Source: Nitrospirae bacterium RIFCSPHIGHO2_01_FULL_66_17 (lineage in GTDB: Bacteria > Nitrospirota > Nitrospiria > 2-01-FULL-66-17). From it: a DNA stretch of 17,700 nt. Positions 1 through 7,159 of the stretch are shown here, piece by piece; position 1 is the stretch's first letter; each line of letters begins with the position of its first letter. A program made the translations under genes and the position numbers. Location of the stretch: NCBI GenBank assembly GCA_001803875.1, contig MHEO01000039.1, forward strand, positions 33,845-51,544, written 5' to 3'. Below the pieces are notes generated by a model. The model had not been told where the DNA came from. It made no database searches and saw only the letters and a list, made by a program, of their open reading frames with translations.

Positions 1-40
1 CCCAACAGCCCCCCCCGCCCCCACCCTGCTGCTCGGAAAA

Positions 41-72
41 TCCCCCCTTGCCCCCCTTTGCAAAAGGGGGGG
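41..72 (-). terminator. Possible terminator or dispersed G/C hairpin after gspG
   Basis: A C-run, the palindromic core TTTGCAAA and a G-run (51-72) form a strong hairpin with one unpaired A. Read on the minus strand it lies about 50 bases after the gspG stop and is followed by a second G-run and then TTTT. That fits an imperfect intrinsic terminator. Hairpins of this C-run/TTTGCAAA/G-run kind also occur as dispersed intergenic repeats in many genomes, so it may be a repeat rather than a true terminator. The rest of 1-119 is C-rich and shows no gene. Confidence 0.4.
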
Positions 73-97
73 TGGGGTGATTTCATCCGTTCGCGGG

Positions 98-112
98 TGA
101 GCCAACGGCTCA
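98..112 (-). other. Small hairpin just after gspG stop
   Basis: TGAGCC-AAC-GGCTCA is a perfect 6-bp stem with a 3-base loop, starting 8 bases past the gspG stop codon on the minus strand. No U-tract follows, so it is not a classical terminator. It could protect the 3' end of the gsp mRNA, or it could be chance in GC-rich DNA. Confidence 0.3.
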
Positions 113-119
113 TGGAAAC

Positions 120-545
120 TCACTTCAAGTCCCAGTTTTCCAGGTCGGCGTCCTTGCCCTCCCCCCCGCGCTCGCCGTCGGCCCCGTAGGAGGCGAGGTC
201 GAAATCGCCGTGGCCGCCGGGCGAGAGGTAGGCATAGGTATGGTTCCACGGATCCTTGGGAACCTTGGACACATAGCCACCGGAGCGCCACCGCTCGGGG
301 ATGGGGCTCACCGAGGGTTTGGTCACCAGCGCCTCCATGCCTTGCTCGGTCGTCGGGTAGAACCCGTTGTCGAGCTTGTAGAGGTGGAGCGCCTCCTCGA
401 GGTGCTTGATCTCCACCATCGCCGCGGTGCGCCGCGCGTCGTCGGTGCGTCCCACGATCTTCGGCACGACCAGAATCGCTAAAATCGCCAAGATCGTCAC
501 CACGACCATCACTTCGATGAGGGTAAAGCCGTGTTCGCGTGTCAT
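120..545 (-). CDS. gspG: Type II secretion major pseudopilin GspG
   Basis: This is the main subunit of the periplasmic pseudopilus that pushes folded proteins through the secretin. The 141-residue length is normal for the family. The N-terminus is a class III prepilin leader: MTREHG is cut by prepilin peptidase before F7, followed by TLIEV with the conserved Glu at mature position 5 and a hydrophobic helix to about residue 28. The C-terminal part has the GspG-specific FYPTTEQG stretch and a late Gly/Asp-rich loop (GADGERGGEGKDADLENWD, near residues 120-138) that matches the calcium site of known GspG proteins. The ATG at 543-545 has a GAGGTG ribosome site, and the gene begins 7 bases after the gspF stop. 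It is the last gsp gene visible. The prepilin peptidase and the minor pseudopilins are not in the window. Confidence 0.96.
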   Translation of the reverse strand: MTREHGFTLIEVMVVVTILAILAILVVPKIVGRTDDARRTAAMVEIKHLEEALHLYKLDNGFYPTTEQGMEALVTKPSVSPIPERWRSGGYVSKVPKDPWNHTYAYLSPGGHGDFDLASYGADGERGGEGKDADLENWDLK

Positions 546-552
546 CCGACGC

Positions 553-1767
553 TCACCTCACAATCTGGCTCATTTCAAAAATCGGCAGGAGAATCGCGAG
601 GACGATGAACAGAATCACCCCGCCCATCACCAGAATCATCACCGGCGAGAGCAGCGCGGTGAGCGCGCCCACCGTGGTCTCGACCTCGTGGTCGTAGGCT
701 TCCGACACTTTTTTGAGCATCGTTTCGAGTTCGCCGCTCAGCTCTCCGACCGCGATCATGTGGGTCACCAGCGGCGGGAACACCCCGCTGCGGCGGAGCG
801 GCTCGGCGATGCTCTGGCCCTGTCGGATGCTTTCCTGGGCGGTCTCGATCGCGTCGGCGATGACGACGTTGCGGACCACGTTCTTGACGATTTCCAGCGC
901 GGTCAGCAGACCGATCCCTCCCGCAAGGAGCGTGCTCAGGGTCGAGGTGAACCGCGAGAGCGCGATCATGCGGACTAGGCGGCCGACGACCGGCAGCCGC
1001 AGCGCCCATGCATCGTACCGGCGGCGGCCCGCCGGCGTGCGAACGTACCGCGCGATCGCCATCCCCCCCGCGACGCCCGCGAGCGCGAGGACCCACCAGC
1101 CGAACCGGAGGGCATCGCTGAGCGCGATCAGGATCACGGTCGGCCACGGCAGCGCCTGACGGAGGTCGGCGAAGACGACCGTGACCTTCGGCACGACGAA
1201 CGCCACCAGAAAGACCAGGATGAGCACGCTGACCGCCAACATCAGCAGCGGGTAGGTCAGCGCGGCCGTCACCGTGTTGCGCAGGCGCGCCTGCCGCTCG
1301 AGGAACTCGGCCAGGCTCAAGAGCACGCGGTCCAGCGTCCCGCTGGCTTCCCCGACCCGCACCATGTTCACGTACAGCGACGAGAACACCGCGGGGTGGG
1401 CCGCCAGCGCGTCGGCGAACGTCGCGCCCTCGCGGATCCGTTCACGCACCGCGGCGACGACGCGCTTGACGGTCGTGCGCTCGACCTGCTCGCCGAGCGC
1501 GGCGAGCGAATCCACCAGGGGAAGACCGGCGGTCAAGAGCGTGGCCAGCTGCCGCGTGAGGACCGACACCTCCGCCGCGGACACGCGTTCGCCCAGAAAC
1601 GACCGTCGGCTCGCCGCGCTCGGGCGCGCCGCCCCGGGAATCACGTCCACCGGGAAGACGCCGCTGCGTTTGACCTTCTGCCGCGCCTCTTTCAGGCTGT
1701 CGGCGTCGATCACGCCCGTGACCGTCTTGCCCTCGGAGGTCAGCGCGGTGTATTCAAACACGGCCAT
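553..1767 (-). CDS. gspF: Type II secretion inner-membrane platform protein GspF
   Basis: This polytopic inner-membrane protein couples the GspE ATPase to pseudopilus assembly. At 404 residues it has the standard length. Two homologous cytoplasmic helical domains are visible (about 66-165 and 270-370), each with the family's LxxLLxAGxxLxxAL-like start (LATLLTAGLPLVDSLAAL and LSTLLAGGIGLLTALEIV). Hydrophobic segments lie at about 168-193, 208-239 and 371-397. The short N-terminal domain with FEYTALTSEGK is also typical. Its ATG lies one base past the gspE stop and has no clear ribosome site, so translation is probably coupled to gspE. Homologues in type IV pilus systems (PilC) are similar, but the gspC, gspD and gspG neighbours point to type II secretion. 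Confidence 0.96.
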   Translation of the reverse strand: MAVFEYTALTSEGKTVTGVIDADSLKEARQKVKRSGVFPVDVIPGAARPSAASRRSFLGERVSAAEVSVLTRQLATLLTAGLPLVDSLAALGEQVERTTVKRVVAAVRERIREGATFADALAAHPAVFSSLYVNMVRVGEASGTLDRVLLSLAEFLERQARLRNTVTAALTYPLLMLAVSVLILVFLVAFVVPKVTVVFADLRQALPWPTVILIALSDALRFGWWVLALAGVAGGMAIARYVRTPAGRRRYDAWALRLPVVGRLVRMIALSRFTSTLSTLLAGGIGLLTALEIVKNVVRNVVIADAIETAQESIRQGQSIAEPLRRSGVFPPLVTHMIAVGELSGELETMLKKVSEAYDHEVETTVGALTALLSPVMILVMGGVILFIVLAILLPIFEMSQIVR

Positions 1768-1768
1768 C

Positions 1769-3520
1769 TTACGTCACATCTTCGGCGGTGACGCGCAACA
1801 CCTCTTCCGTCGTCGTCACGCCATCCAGCACCTTGCGCGCGCCGTCCTCGCGCAGCGTGGTCATCCCGCGCTCGACCGCACGCGCCTTGATCGTATTCGC
1901 GTCGGCCTTGGCCAGAATCAAGGCCCGCACCTCATCATCCATCACCAGGATTTCGTAGATGCCGATTCGCCCCCGGTAGCCGGTGTCCAGGCACTCGGGG
2001 CAGCCCCCCGCCTTAAAGAACATCTCGGAGGTTGCGGGATCCGGGCCGGGTCCCGGCTCTGCCGGGAGAGGCCGGAATGAACCGATCCCCAGCTTGGCCA
2101 GCTCGGCCGGCGTCGGCCGGTAGGCCTGCCGGCACGCGGGACACAGCACGCGGACCAGACGCTGCGCCACGATCGCGACGACCGACGACGCCACCAGGAA
2201 CGGCTCGATCCCCATGTCGAGCAGGCGGGTCACCGCGCCCGCGGCGTCGTTGGTGTGCAGTGTGGAGAAGACCAGGTGGCCGGTCAGCGACGCGTGGATG
2301 GCGATCTCGGCCGTCTCGCCGTCGCGGATTTCGCCGACCATGATCACGTCGGGGTCTTGGCGCAGGATCGACCGCAGGCCCGCGGCGAACGTGAGGGTGA
2401 TCTTGGGGTTGATCTGCATCTGCCCCACGCCCCGGAGCTGGTACTCGATCGGGTCTTCGATGGTGATGATGTTCTTGTCCGGCGCGTTGATCGTGTTGAG
2501 CGCGGCATAGAGCGTGGTGGTCTTGCCGCTGCCGGTCGGCCCGGTCACCAGGACGATCCCGTGGCTGAGCCGGATCAATTGGTCGAGCGTCGCGAGCCGA
2601 TCGGGCTGCAGACCGATCTCGGACAACTTGAGCAGCAGGTTGCCCTTGTCGAGCAGGCGCAAGACCAGGCGCTCGCCGTGGGCGGTGGGGATCGCGGACA
2701 CGCGGATGTCGACGTCACGCCCGGCGATTTTGATGCCGATCCGGCCGTCCTGCGGGAGGCGTTTTTCCGCGATGTTGAGGCCCGCCATGATCTTGATCCG
2801 CGAGATGATGCTGGCCTGCAACCGTTTCGGCGGGGTGAGCACGTTGTACAGCACGCCGTCGATGCGGTACCGGATGCTCAACTCGCGTTCGAACGGTTCG
2901 ATGTGGATGTCGCTCGCCCGCTTCTTCACCGCCTCGAACAGCAGGGAGTTGACGAGCTTGATGATCGGCGCCTCGTCGGCCGCCTCCAGAAGATCGCGGG
3001 GCTCCTCCTCCAACGCCGTGGCAAGGCGGTCGAGGGTCTCCGCGCCCAGGTCCTCGATCACCTGCTCGGCCGAGTCCCCGGAACGCTCGTACGCCTGATG
3101 GATGCACGCGAGGATGGCCCGGGCCGAGGCCACGACCGGCGCAACCGGTTTGGCCAGCAAGAGCCGTAGGTCGTCGAGCGGTCCGGTCGCGGACGGATGG
3201 GCGGTCGCCACCTGCACGACGCCCCCCGCCTCCCGCAGGGGCAGCACTTCGAACCGCTTGGCGAACGCGATCGGCACCTTGGCCGCCAACGTCTTGTCGA
3301 CGTCGGCCGCGCTCAGGTGCCGGGCGTAGGGCACGCCGAGTTGTTCGCCGAGGGCTTCGAGCACGGCGTCCTCTTTGACGTACCCCAGCCGCACGAGGAT
3401 GTCCCCGATCCGGCCGCCTTTCTCGCGCTGGACCGCCAACGCCTCATCGAGGCGCTCGCCGGCAAGGCCGAACCGGGATTTGAGAATCTCGCCGAGCAAT
3501 CGCGGCTTGGGCCTTTCCAT
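1769..3520 (-). CDS. gspE: Type II secretion ATPase GspE
   Basis: This is the cytoplasmic hexameric ATPase that powers pseudopilus assembly. The N-terminal domain (about 1-145) is the type known to contact the platform. The catalytic part shows Walker A GPTGSGKT (327-334), the Asp box around IITIEDPIEY (351-360), Walker B in DPDVIMVGEIRD (389-400) and the His box TGHLVFSTLHTND (413-425). A zinc-binding tetracysteine pattern is present as CPAC (460-463) and CPEC (507-510). The 43 residues between the pairs include a Pro/Gly-rich stretch. The total of 583 residues is a little longer than many GspE proteins. The gene follows gspD after 49 GC-rich bases; the ribosome site before the ATG is weak. 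PilB-type ATPases share these motifs, and the operon context decides for GspE. Confidence 0.96.
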   Translation of the reverse strand: MERPKPRLLGEILKSRFGLAGERLDEALAVQREKGGRIGDILVRLGYVKEDAVLEALGEQLGVPYARHLSAADVDKTLAAKVPIAFAKRFEVLPLREAGGVVQVATAHPSATGPLDDLRLLLAKPVAPVVASARAILACIHQAYERSGDSAEQVIEDLGAETLDRLATALEEEPRDLLEAADEAPIIKLVNSLLFEAVKKRASDIHIEPFERELSIRYRIDGVLYNVLTPPKRLQASIISRIKIMAGLNIAEKRLPQDGRIGIKIAGRDVDIRVSAIPTAHGERLVLRLLDKGNLLLKLSEIGLQPDRLATLDQLIRLSHGIVLVTGPTGSGKTTTLYAALNTINAPDKNIITIEDPIEYQLRGVGQMQINPKITLTFAAGLRSILRQDPDVIMVGEIRDGETAEIAIHASLTGHLVFSTLHTNDAAGAVTRLLDMGIEPFLVASSVVAIVAQRLVRVLCPACRQAYRPTPAELAKLGIGSFRPLPAEPGPGPDPATSEMFFKAGGCPECLDTGYRGRIGIYEILVMDDEVRALILAKADANTIKARAVERGMTTLREDGARKVLDGVTTTEEVLRVTAEDVT

Positions 3521-3569
3521 GTCGTCTCGCCGCCGGCGCGCGGCCCGCGCCGCCCGCCCGGTCGGCTCC

Positions 3570-5141
3570 CTACTCTTTCGGCTCTGGGGGGTTGATCCCG
3601 TCGAGGAGCGCCCGCTGCACGCCGCGCAGCGCGACCGACAGCTCGTCCAGGTCGCGCGTCATCGTCTCGCTCTTCGCGGCGCGGAGTTCCGCCATCTCCT
3701 TCGGATTCTTGACGATGGTCGGCGTGAGGAAGATCAGAAGGTTTGTCTTCTCCGTGTGCTTGCTCCGGAACTTGAACAGCCACCCGAGCAGGGGGATGTC
3801 GCCCAGGAGCGGAATCTTGCGTTCGCCGACGATGACGTTGTCTCGGATGAGGCCCCCGATCACCGCGGTCTGTCCGTCCTGCACCAGGACGGACGTGGTG
3901 GCCGATCGTTTGTTCGTGATCACGCCGAGGGGCACCGATCCGCTCGCTTGCGCCTCCCCCGACACGCTCGAGATCTCCTGGAACACATCGAGCTTCACCA
4001 GATTGCTTTCGAGGATCTGCGGCGTGAGGCGGAGCGTAATGCCGACATCGCGGCGCTCGATCGTCGTAATCGTGTTGCCGCCCGAGGTCTGGCTCTGCCC
4101 CGTGGGGAACGGTCGATTCTCACCCACCACGATCTCGGCCTTCTGGTTGTCGCTCGTCAAGATCTGTGGCGTGGAGAGGATGTTGACGTCGTCACGGCGC
4201 TGGAGCGCCTGCAGCACAGCGCGGACGTTGAACGCACTGACGTTTGTGAAGTCGATCGGGGAGGCCAGCAGGCCGGCCAAGGTCGGGGGCTGGGTGTTGA
4301 GGCCGCCCACGGCCGTCAGATTCCGTGCCGGAGTCTGGGTCCCGAACAGCGCGGTCACGTCGGTTCCGAGTTCCTTCAGGCGGTCGACGGAGACCTCCAT
4401 GATGACCGCCTCCACGTATACCTGACGGCGCGCGGTGTCCAGTCGGCGGATCACGTCCTTGAGAATTGCGAGGTCGCGGGCGGTGGCCGTGATCACGAGG
4501 GCGTTGGTCGGTTTGTCGGCCAGGATCTGCACCGTGCCGTCGAACTCGCCGGCCGGGCGGATGCCGGGGCGCGACGGCCCGGTCTGGCCGGGGCGCGCAA
4601 CCACGACGTTGAGGACCTTGACCAGTTCCTCGGCGGTGGCGTTGGCGAGGGGATAGACCTCCACCTCCCGATCGGGAGGCACCTCGGCCACCGGGATGAT
4701 CTGGATCACCTCCCCGGCCGGCACGGCGGCAAACCCCTTCAGTTCCAGCACCGAGAGAAAGACCCGGTACGCCGCGTCGATCGACAGCTTCGACGGCGAA
4801 AAGATCGTCACCTTCCCCTTGACCTTCTCATCGATCACAAAATTCTTGCGGGTCAGCTCGGAGAAGAACTTGACCAGCACCGGCAGATCCACGTCCTTGA
4901 AGTCGAGCGCAATGGTGCCGCCGGTCGGTCGGGGGAGGGGCGGTTCGGCCGGGGAGGGCGAGGACGCCTGGGGCGCGCCGTCGGCCGTCGGCGCCTGCGC
5001 CGCGACCCGCGGCCCTTCCGCAAGCAGCCCCCACGCGATCAGCCCGCACAGGATCCCGCGAAAAGCGGGGCGGCCGCGGCGCGATACCGATGCGATCGAA
5101 GGCGGCAGGGGCAACCGCCGCGTCATGCCGGGAACCGGCAC
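3570..5141 (-). CDS. gspD: Type II secretion secretin GspD (short form)
   Basis: This is the outer-membrane channel of the type II system. A signal-peptide-like hydrophobic segment (about 28-42) ends near VAAQA (46-50). After a Pro-rich linker comes an N0-type domain (about 75-152, IALDFKDVDLPVLVKFF), then one further N domain (about 157-238), then the secretin core (about 240-480) with its hallmark IPLLGDIPLLGWLF near 443-456. At 523 residues it is clearly shorter than typical GspD (about 650 or more), because it has two recognisable N domains rather than N0 to N3. The stretch after residue 480 is a charged helix and not an obvious pilotin-binding S domain. The GTG at 5141 is the outermost start; the ATG at 5124-5126, five residues in, is an equally plausible start. 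An 87-base GC-rich gap separates it from gspC. Confidence 0.93.
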   Translation of the reverse strand: MPVPGMTRRLPLPPSIASVSRRGRPAFRGILCGLIAWGLLAEGPRVAAQAPTADGAPQASSPSPAEPPLPRPTGGTIALDFKDVDLPVLVKFFSELTRKNFVIDEKVKGKVTIFSPSKLSIDAAYRVFLSVLELKGFAAVPAGEVIQIIPVAEVPPDREVEVYPLANATAEELVKVLNVVVARPGQTGPSRPGIRPAGEFDGTVQILADKPTNALVITATARDLAILKDVIRRLDTARRQVYVEAVIMEVSVDRLKELGTDVTALFGTQTPARNLTAVGGLNTQPPTLAGLLASPIDFTNVSAFNVRAVLQALQRRDDVNILSTPQILTSDNQKAEIVVGENRPFPTGQSQTSGGNTITTIERRDVGITLRLTPQILESNLVKLDVFQEISSVSGEAQASGSVPLGVITNKRSATTSVLVQDGQTAVIGGLIRDNVIVGERKIPLLGDIPLLGWLFKFRSKHTEKTNLLIFLTPTIVKNPKEMAELRAAKSETMTRDLDELSVALRGVQRALLDGINPPEPKE

Positions 5142-5228
5142 CTCGGGCTCGTAAAAGGGGAGCGGCCGCCGCCCGGTTCTCGGATCGGGGACGGGGCGCC
5201 GGGGGGCGCGGAGCGCACGGCCGCGCGC

Positions 5229-6128
5229 TTACCGAATCTCATAGGCGAAGCTCTCGCGCCGGTTGTTGCGGACAAAGTCGAGGGCGATGTTGGTCTCGTC
5301 CTTCAATTGCTGGAAGACCCGCATGAAGTTTTCGGGGTCCTTGATCTCCACGCCGTTGATCTGCTGCAGGACGTCCCCGTTCTGCAAGCCGATCTTGGCA
5401 TAGAGGCTGTCCGGCGCGATCGAGAAAATCTTGAAGCCGTCTGGTTTTCCATCGCTGAAATTCGGGATCACCCGGGCCTTCGTCAGCAGTTGCGGGAGAT
5501 TCTCCAGCGCGGCCGAGACCTCCTGTTTGTCCAGGACCCAACGATTGGCCTGCACCTGCCGGACGCCGCCCGTCACCGCCGCCACGTCGCCCGGCGCGCG
5601 CGGGGCCCCGGCTCCCGACGCCACGTCCTCGGTGCCGTCGGTGTACAGGGTCAGCACCTGCTGCTGGGCGCCGAGGCGCAGGAGAATCTGGTTGCGCTCG
5701 ACCTTGGCCAGCACGACGCCGTCCTTGACGACGTCGCCGACGCGATATACCCGCTGCTCGCGGGTGATCCGATCTTCGATCACGGCGAACGACGGCGCGC
5801 CTTCGCCCTCGCCGGTCCCGATCAGCGTCATCTGGACGTCGAGCGGCGCGGTCGGAGGCGGCGCATCCACGACCGGGGGGAGCGCCGGCCCCCGCAGCGC
5901 GGGGTTGAAGAGATTGCCTTCGAGGATCCGAGCATACGCGGCGGGGTCGGGGAGCACACGGGAGACGGCGCGCGGCGCGGCGCCGGGCGCGCGGTCATCC
6001 ACCCGGATCGAGGCTTCGAGCTGACGCGCGATCAGGAGGTTCACGAGGTCGGCCGCCACATAGGCCCCGGCCGTGAGCACCACGAGGTGGATTCCGACCC
6101 AGACCCGCCCGTTCCACCACCCCATCAC
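5229..6128 (-). CDS. gspC: Type II secretion inner-membrane connector GspC with PDZ domain
   Basis: GspC bridges the inner-membrane platform and the secretin and helps choose substrates. The 299-residue protein has one N-terminal transmembrane segment (about 9-34). A periplasmic homology-region domain follows (about 63-163, from RILEGNLFNP through YRVGDVV). A C-terminal PDZ domain (about 200-297) has the diagnostic DSLYAKIGLQNGDVLQQING stretch. Two adjacent starts are possible, GTG 6126-6128 and ATG 6123-6125; GGAGG lies 7 bases before the GTG. It is the first gene of the gsp operon, and a sigma70-type promoter lies about 90 bases upstream, inside the end of the rhomboid gene. Confidence 0.92.
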   Translation of the reverse strand: MMGWWNGRVWVGIHLVVLTAGAYVAADLVNLLIARQLEASIRVDDRAPGAAPRAVSRVLPDPAAYARILEGNLFNPALRGPALPPVVDAPPPTAPLDVQMTLIGTGEGEGAPSFAVIEDRITREQRVYRVGDVVKDGVVLAKVERNQILLRLGAQQQVLTLYTDGTEDVASGAGAPRAPGDVAAVTGGVRQVQANRWVLDKQEVSAALENLPQLLTKARVIPNFSDGKPDGFKIFSIAPDSLYAKIGLQNGDVLQQINGVEIKDPENFMRVFQQLKDETNIALDFVRNNRRESFAYEIR

Positions 6129-6219
6129 GTCACTCCCTCCCCCAGAGGTGACCGCCGAGACGGCACAATCCTTCCTTCACGGCTTGCGCGCCTCGCATGC
6201 TGCCGGAGGATGCGCCTCT

Positions 6220-6249
6220 ATTATCGGGGAACGCGCGAGGATTTGTCAA
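6220..6249 (-). promoter_or_regulatory. Sigma70-type promoter for the gsp operon
   Basis: On the minus strand there is a perfect -35 TTGACA (6244-6249), an 18-base spacer and a -10 GATAAT (6220-6225, five of six consensus bases). It sits inside the last codons of the rhomboid gene. That leaves a leader of roughly 85 bases before gspC. Such AT-rich hexamers stand out in this GC-rich sequence. Confidence 0.65.
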
Positions 6250-6928
6250 GAAATGCCGCCGGGCGCGCGGGGGGTCTGCGGCGGACGAACACATGCACGA
6301 GCGCCATCCCGGCGAGAAATCCGCCCACGTGGGCGAACCACGCGACGCCGCCGCCCCCCCGGCCGAGGCTCAGCGACCCGTTCAGCACCTGGATCACGAT
6401 CCAGAACCCGAGCACGAAGCCCGCGGGCACGGACACCAGGCGGGTGTAGAAGCCGAGAGGGATCAGGGTGAGGACGCGCGCGCGCGGAAACAGGAGGAGG
6501 TAGGCGCCCAGCACGCCGGAAATCGCGCCGCTCGCGCCGATCATGGGCACGCCCGACGCCGGCGCGGTCAGCGCGTGGGCGTACGCCGCCGCCACGCCGC
6601 AGAGGGCGTAGAAGACGACAAAGCGGCCGTGCCCCATCGCGTCTTCGATGTTGTTGCCGAAGATCCAGAGGTAGAGCATGTTGCCGCCGACGTGCATGAG
6701 GCCCCCGTGCACGAACATCGCCGTGAACAGCGTCATCGTCGGCGGCAGCGGGGACGGCGACTCCCCCCCGAACAGCGCGGAGGGCACCGCGCCGAACGTG
6801 TAGACGAATGCTTCGCCTGCCCGGCCGAGCGACATCTGATAGGCAAAGACCAGCACGTTGGCGACGATCAGACCGACCGTCACCACCGGCGTGATCGTCG
6901 TGGGGTTGTCGTCTCTGAGGGGGATCAT
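6221..6928 (-). CDS. Rhomboid family intramembrane serine protease
   Basis: This is a 235-residue polytopic membrane protein of the rhomboid (S54) family, which cuts substrates within the membrane. Catalytic Ser133 sits in the GASGAISG motif and its partner His200 in WFAHVGG. The upstream loop HGGLMHVGGN (74-83) carries the conserved His and Asn that help stabilise the oxyanion. Hydrophobic segments are near 13-32, 64-90, 102-120, 127-146, 160-182 and 191-212. The family in bacteria is active in protein quality control or signal cleavage; the substrate here cannot be told. The ATG has no clear ribosome site, and the region directly upstream is occupied by a hairpin and a palindromic repeat. 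The gene's 3' end contains the gsp promoter. Confidence 0.93.
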   Translation of the reverse strand: MIPLRDDNPTTITPVVTVGLIVANVLVFAYQMSLGRAGEAFVYTFGAVPSALFGGESPSPLPPTMTLFTAMFVHGGLMHVGGNMLYLWIFGNNIEDAMGHGRFVVFYALCGVAAAYAHALTAPASGVPMIGASGAISGVLGAYLLLFPRARVLTLIPLGFYTRLVSVPAGFVLGFWIVIQVLNGSLSLGRGGGGVAWFAHVGGFLAGMALVHVFVRRRPPARPAAFLDKSSRVPR

Positions 6929-6948
6929 CGTCGACCGACGTCTGTCGA

Positions 6949-6972
6949 AGGGGCGTTCAACCGAACGCCCCT
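6949..6972. repeat. Perfect 10-bp inverted repeat (hairpin)
   Basis: AGGGGCGTTC - AACC - GAACGCCCCT is a flawless 10-bp stem with a 4-base loop. It lies between the rhomboid start (21 bases away) and the end of the larger repeat element, which it touches. No T-run follows on either strand, so it is not a textbook terminator. It may be a separate dispersed palindrome, or a structure in the leader of the rhomboid mRNA. Confidence 0.6.
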
Positions 6973-7136
6973 AGGAGCCTGTCCATGAATGGCCATCTCG
7001 GGAAGCAGCATTCGTCCGTCACGCTAGAGCGGCGTTGTCAGTCAGCCTTGCGTGCTCACGTACGACTCAGTACGCTCCGCGCGCAAGGCCCTCCTTCCGC
7101 CTTGCATCTGGCCATCCCTGAACAGGCTCCACCACC
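6971..7136. repeat. Palindromic intergenic repeat, copy 1 (166 bp)
   Basis: This is the longer of two related copies. The termini GGAGCCTGTCCATGAATGG and, in reverse complement, GGAGCCTGTTCAGGGATGG form an imperfect inverted repeat of about 22 bp. Inside it are an 8-bp arm GCCTTGCG (7045-7052) paired with CGCAAGGC (7082-7089), and an inner CGTAC/GTACG hairpin. Compared with the copy at 10108-10241 it carries about 31 extra bases after ATCT (roughly 7007-7029 and flanks). No transposase is encoded. It fits a MITE-like or REP-like non-coding element lying between gpmI and the rhomboid gene. Confidence 0.85.
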
Positions 7137-7159
7137 AGAAGACTCGCACAGGCTCCTTC

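Noticed and set aside
3375..6449. 1024-codon open frame on the plus strand
   Set aside because: It lies opposite gspE, gspD and gspC, has Arg/His/Gly-rich sequence without domains, and is an antisense artefact of high GC content.
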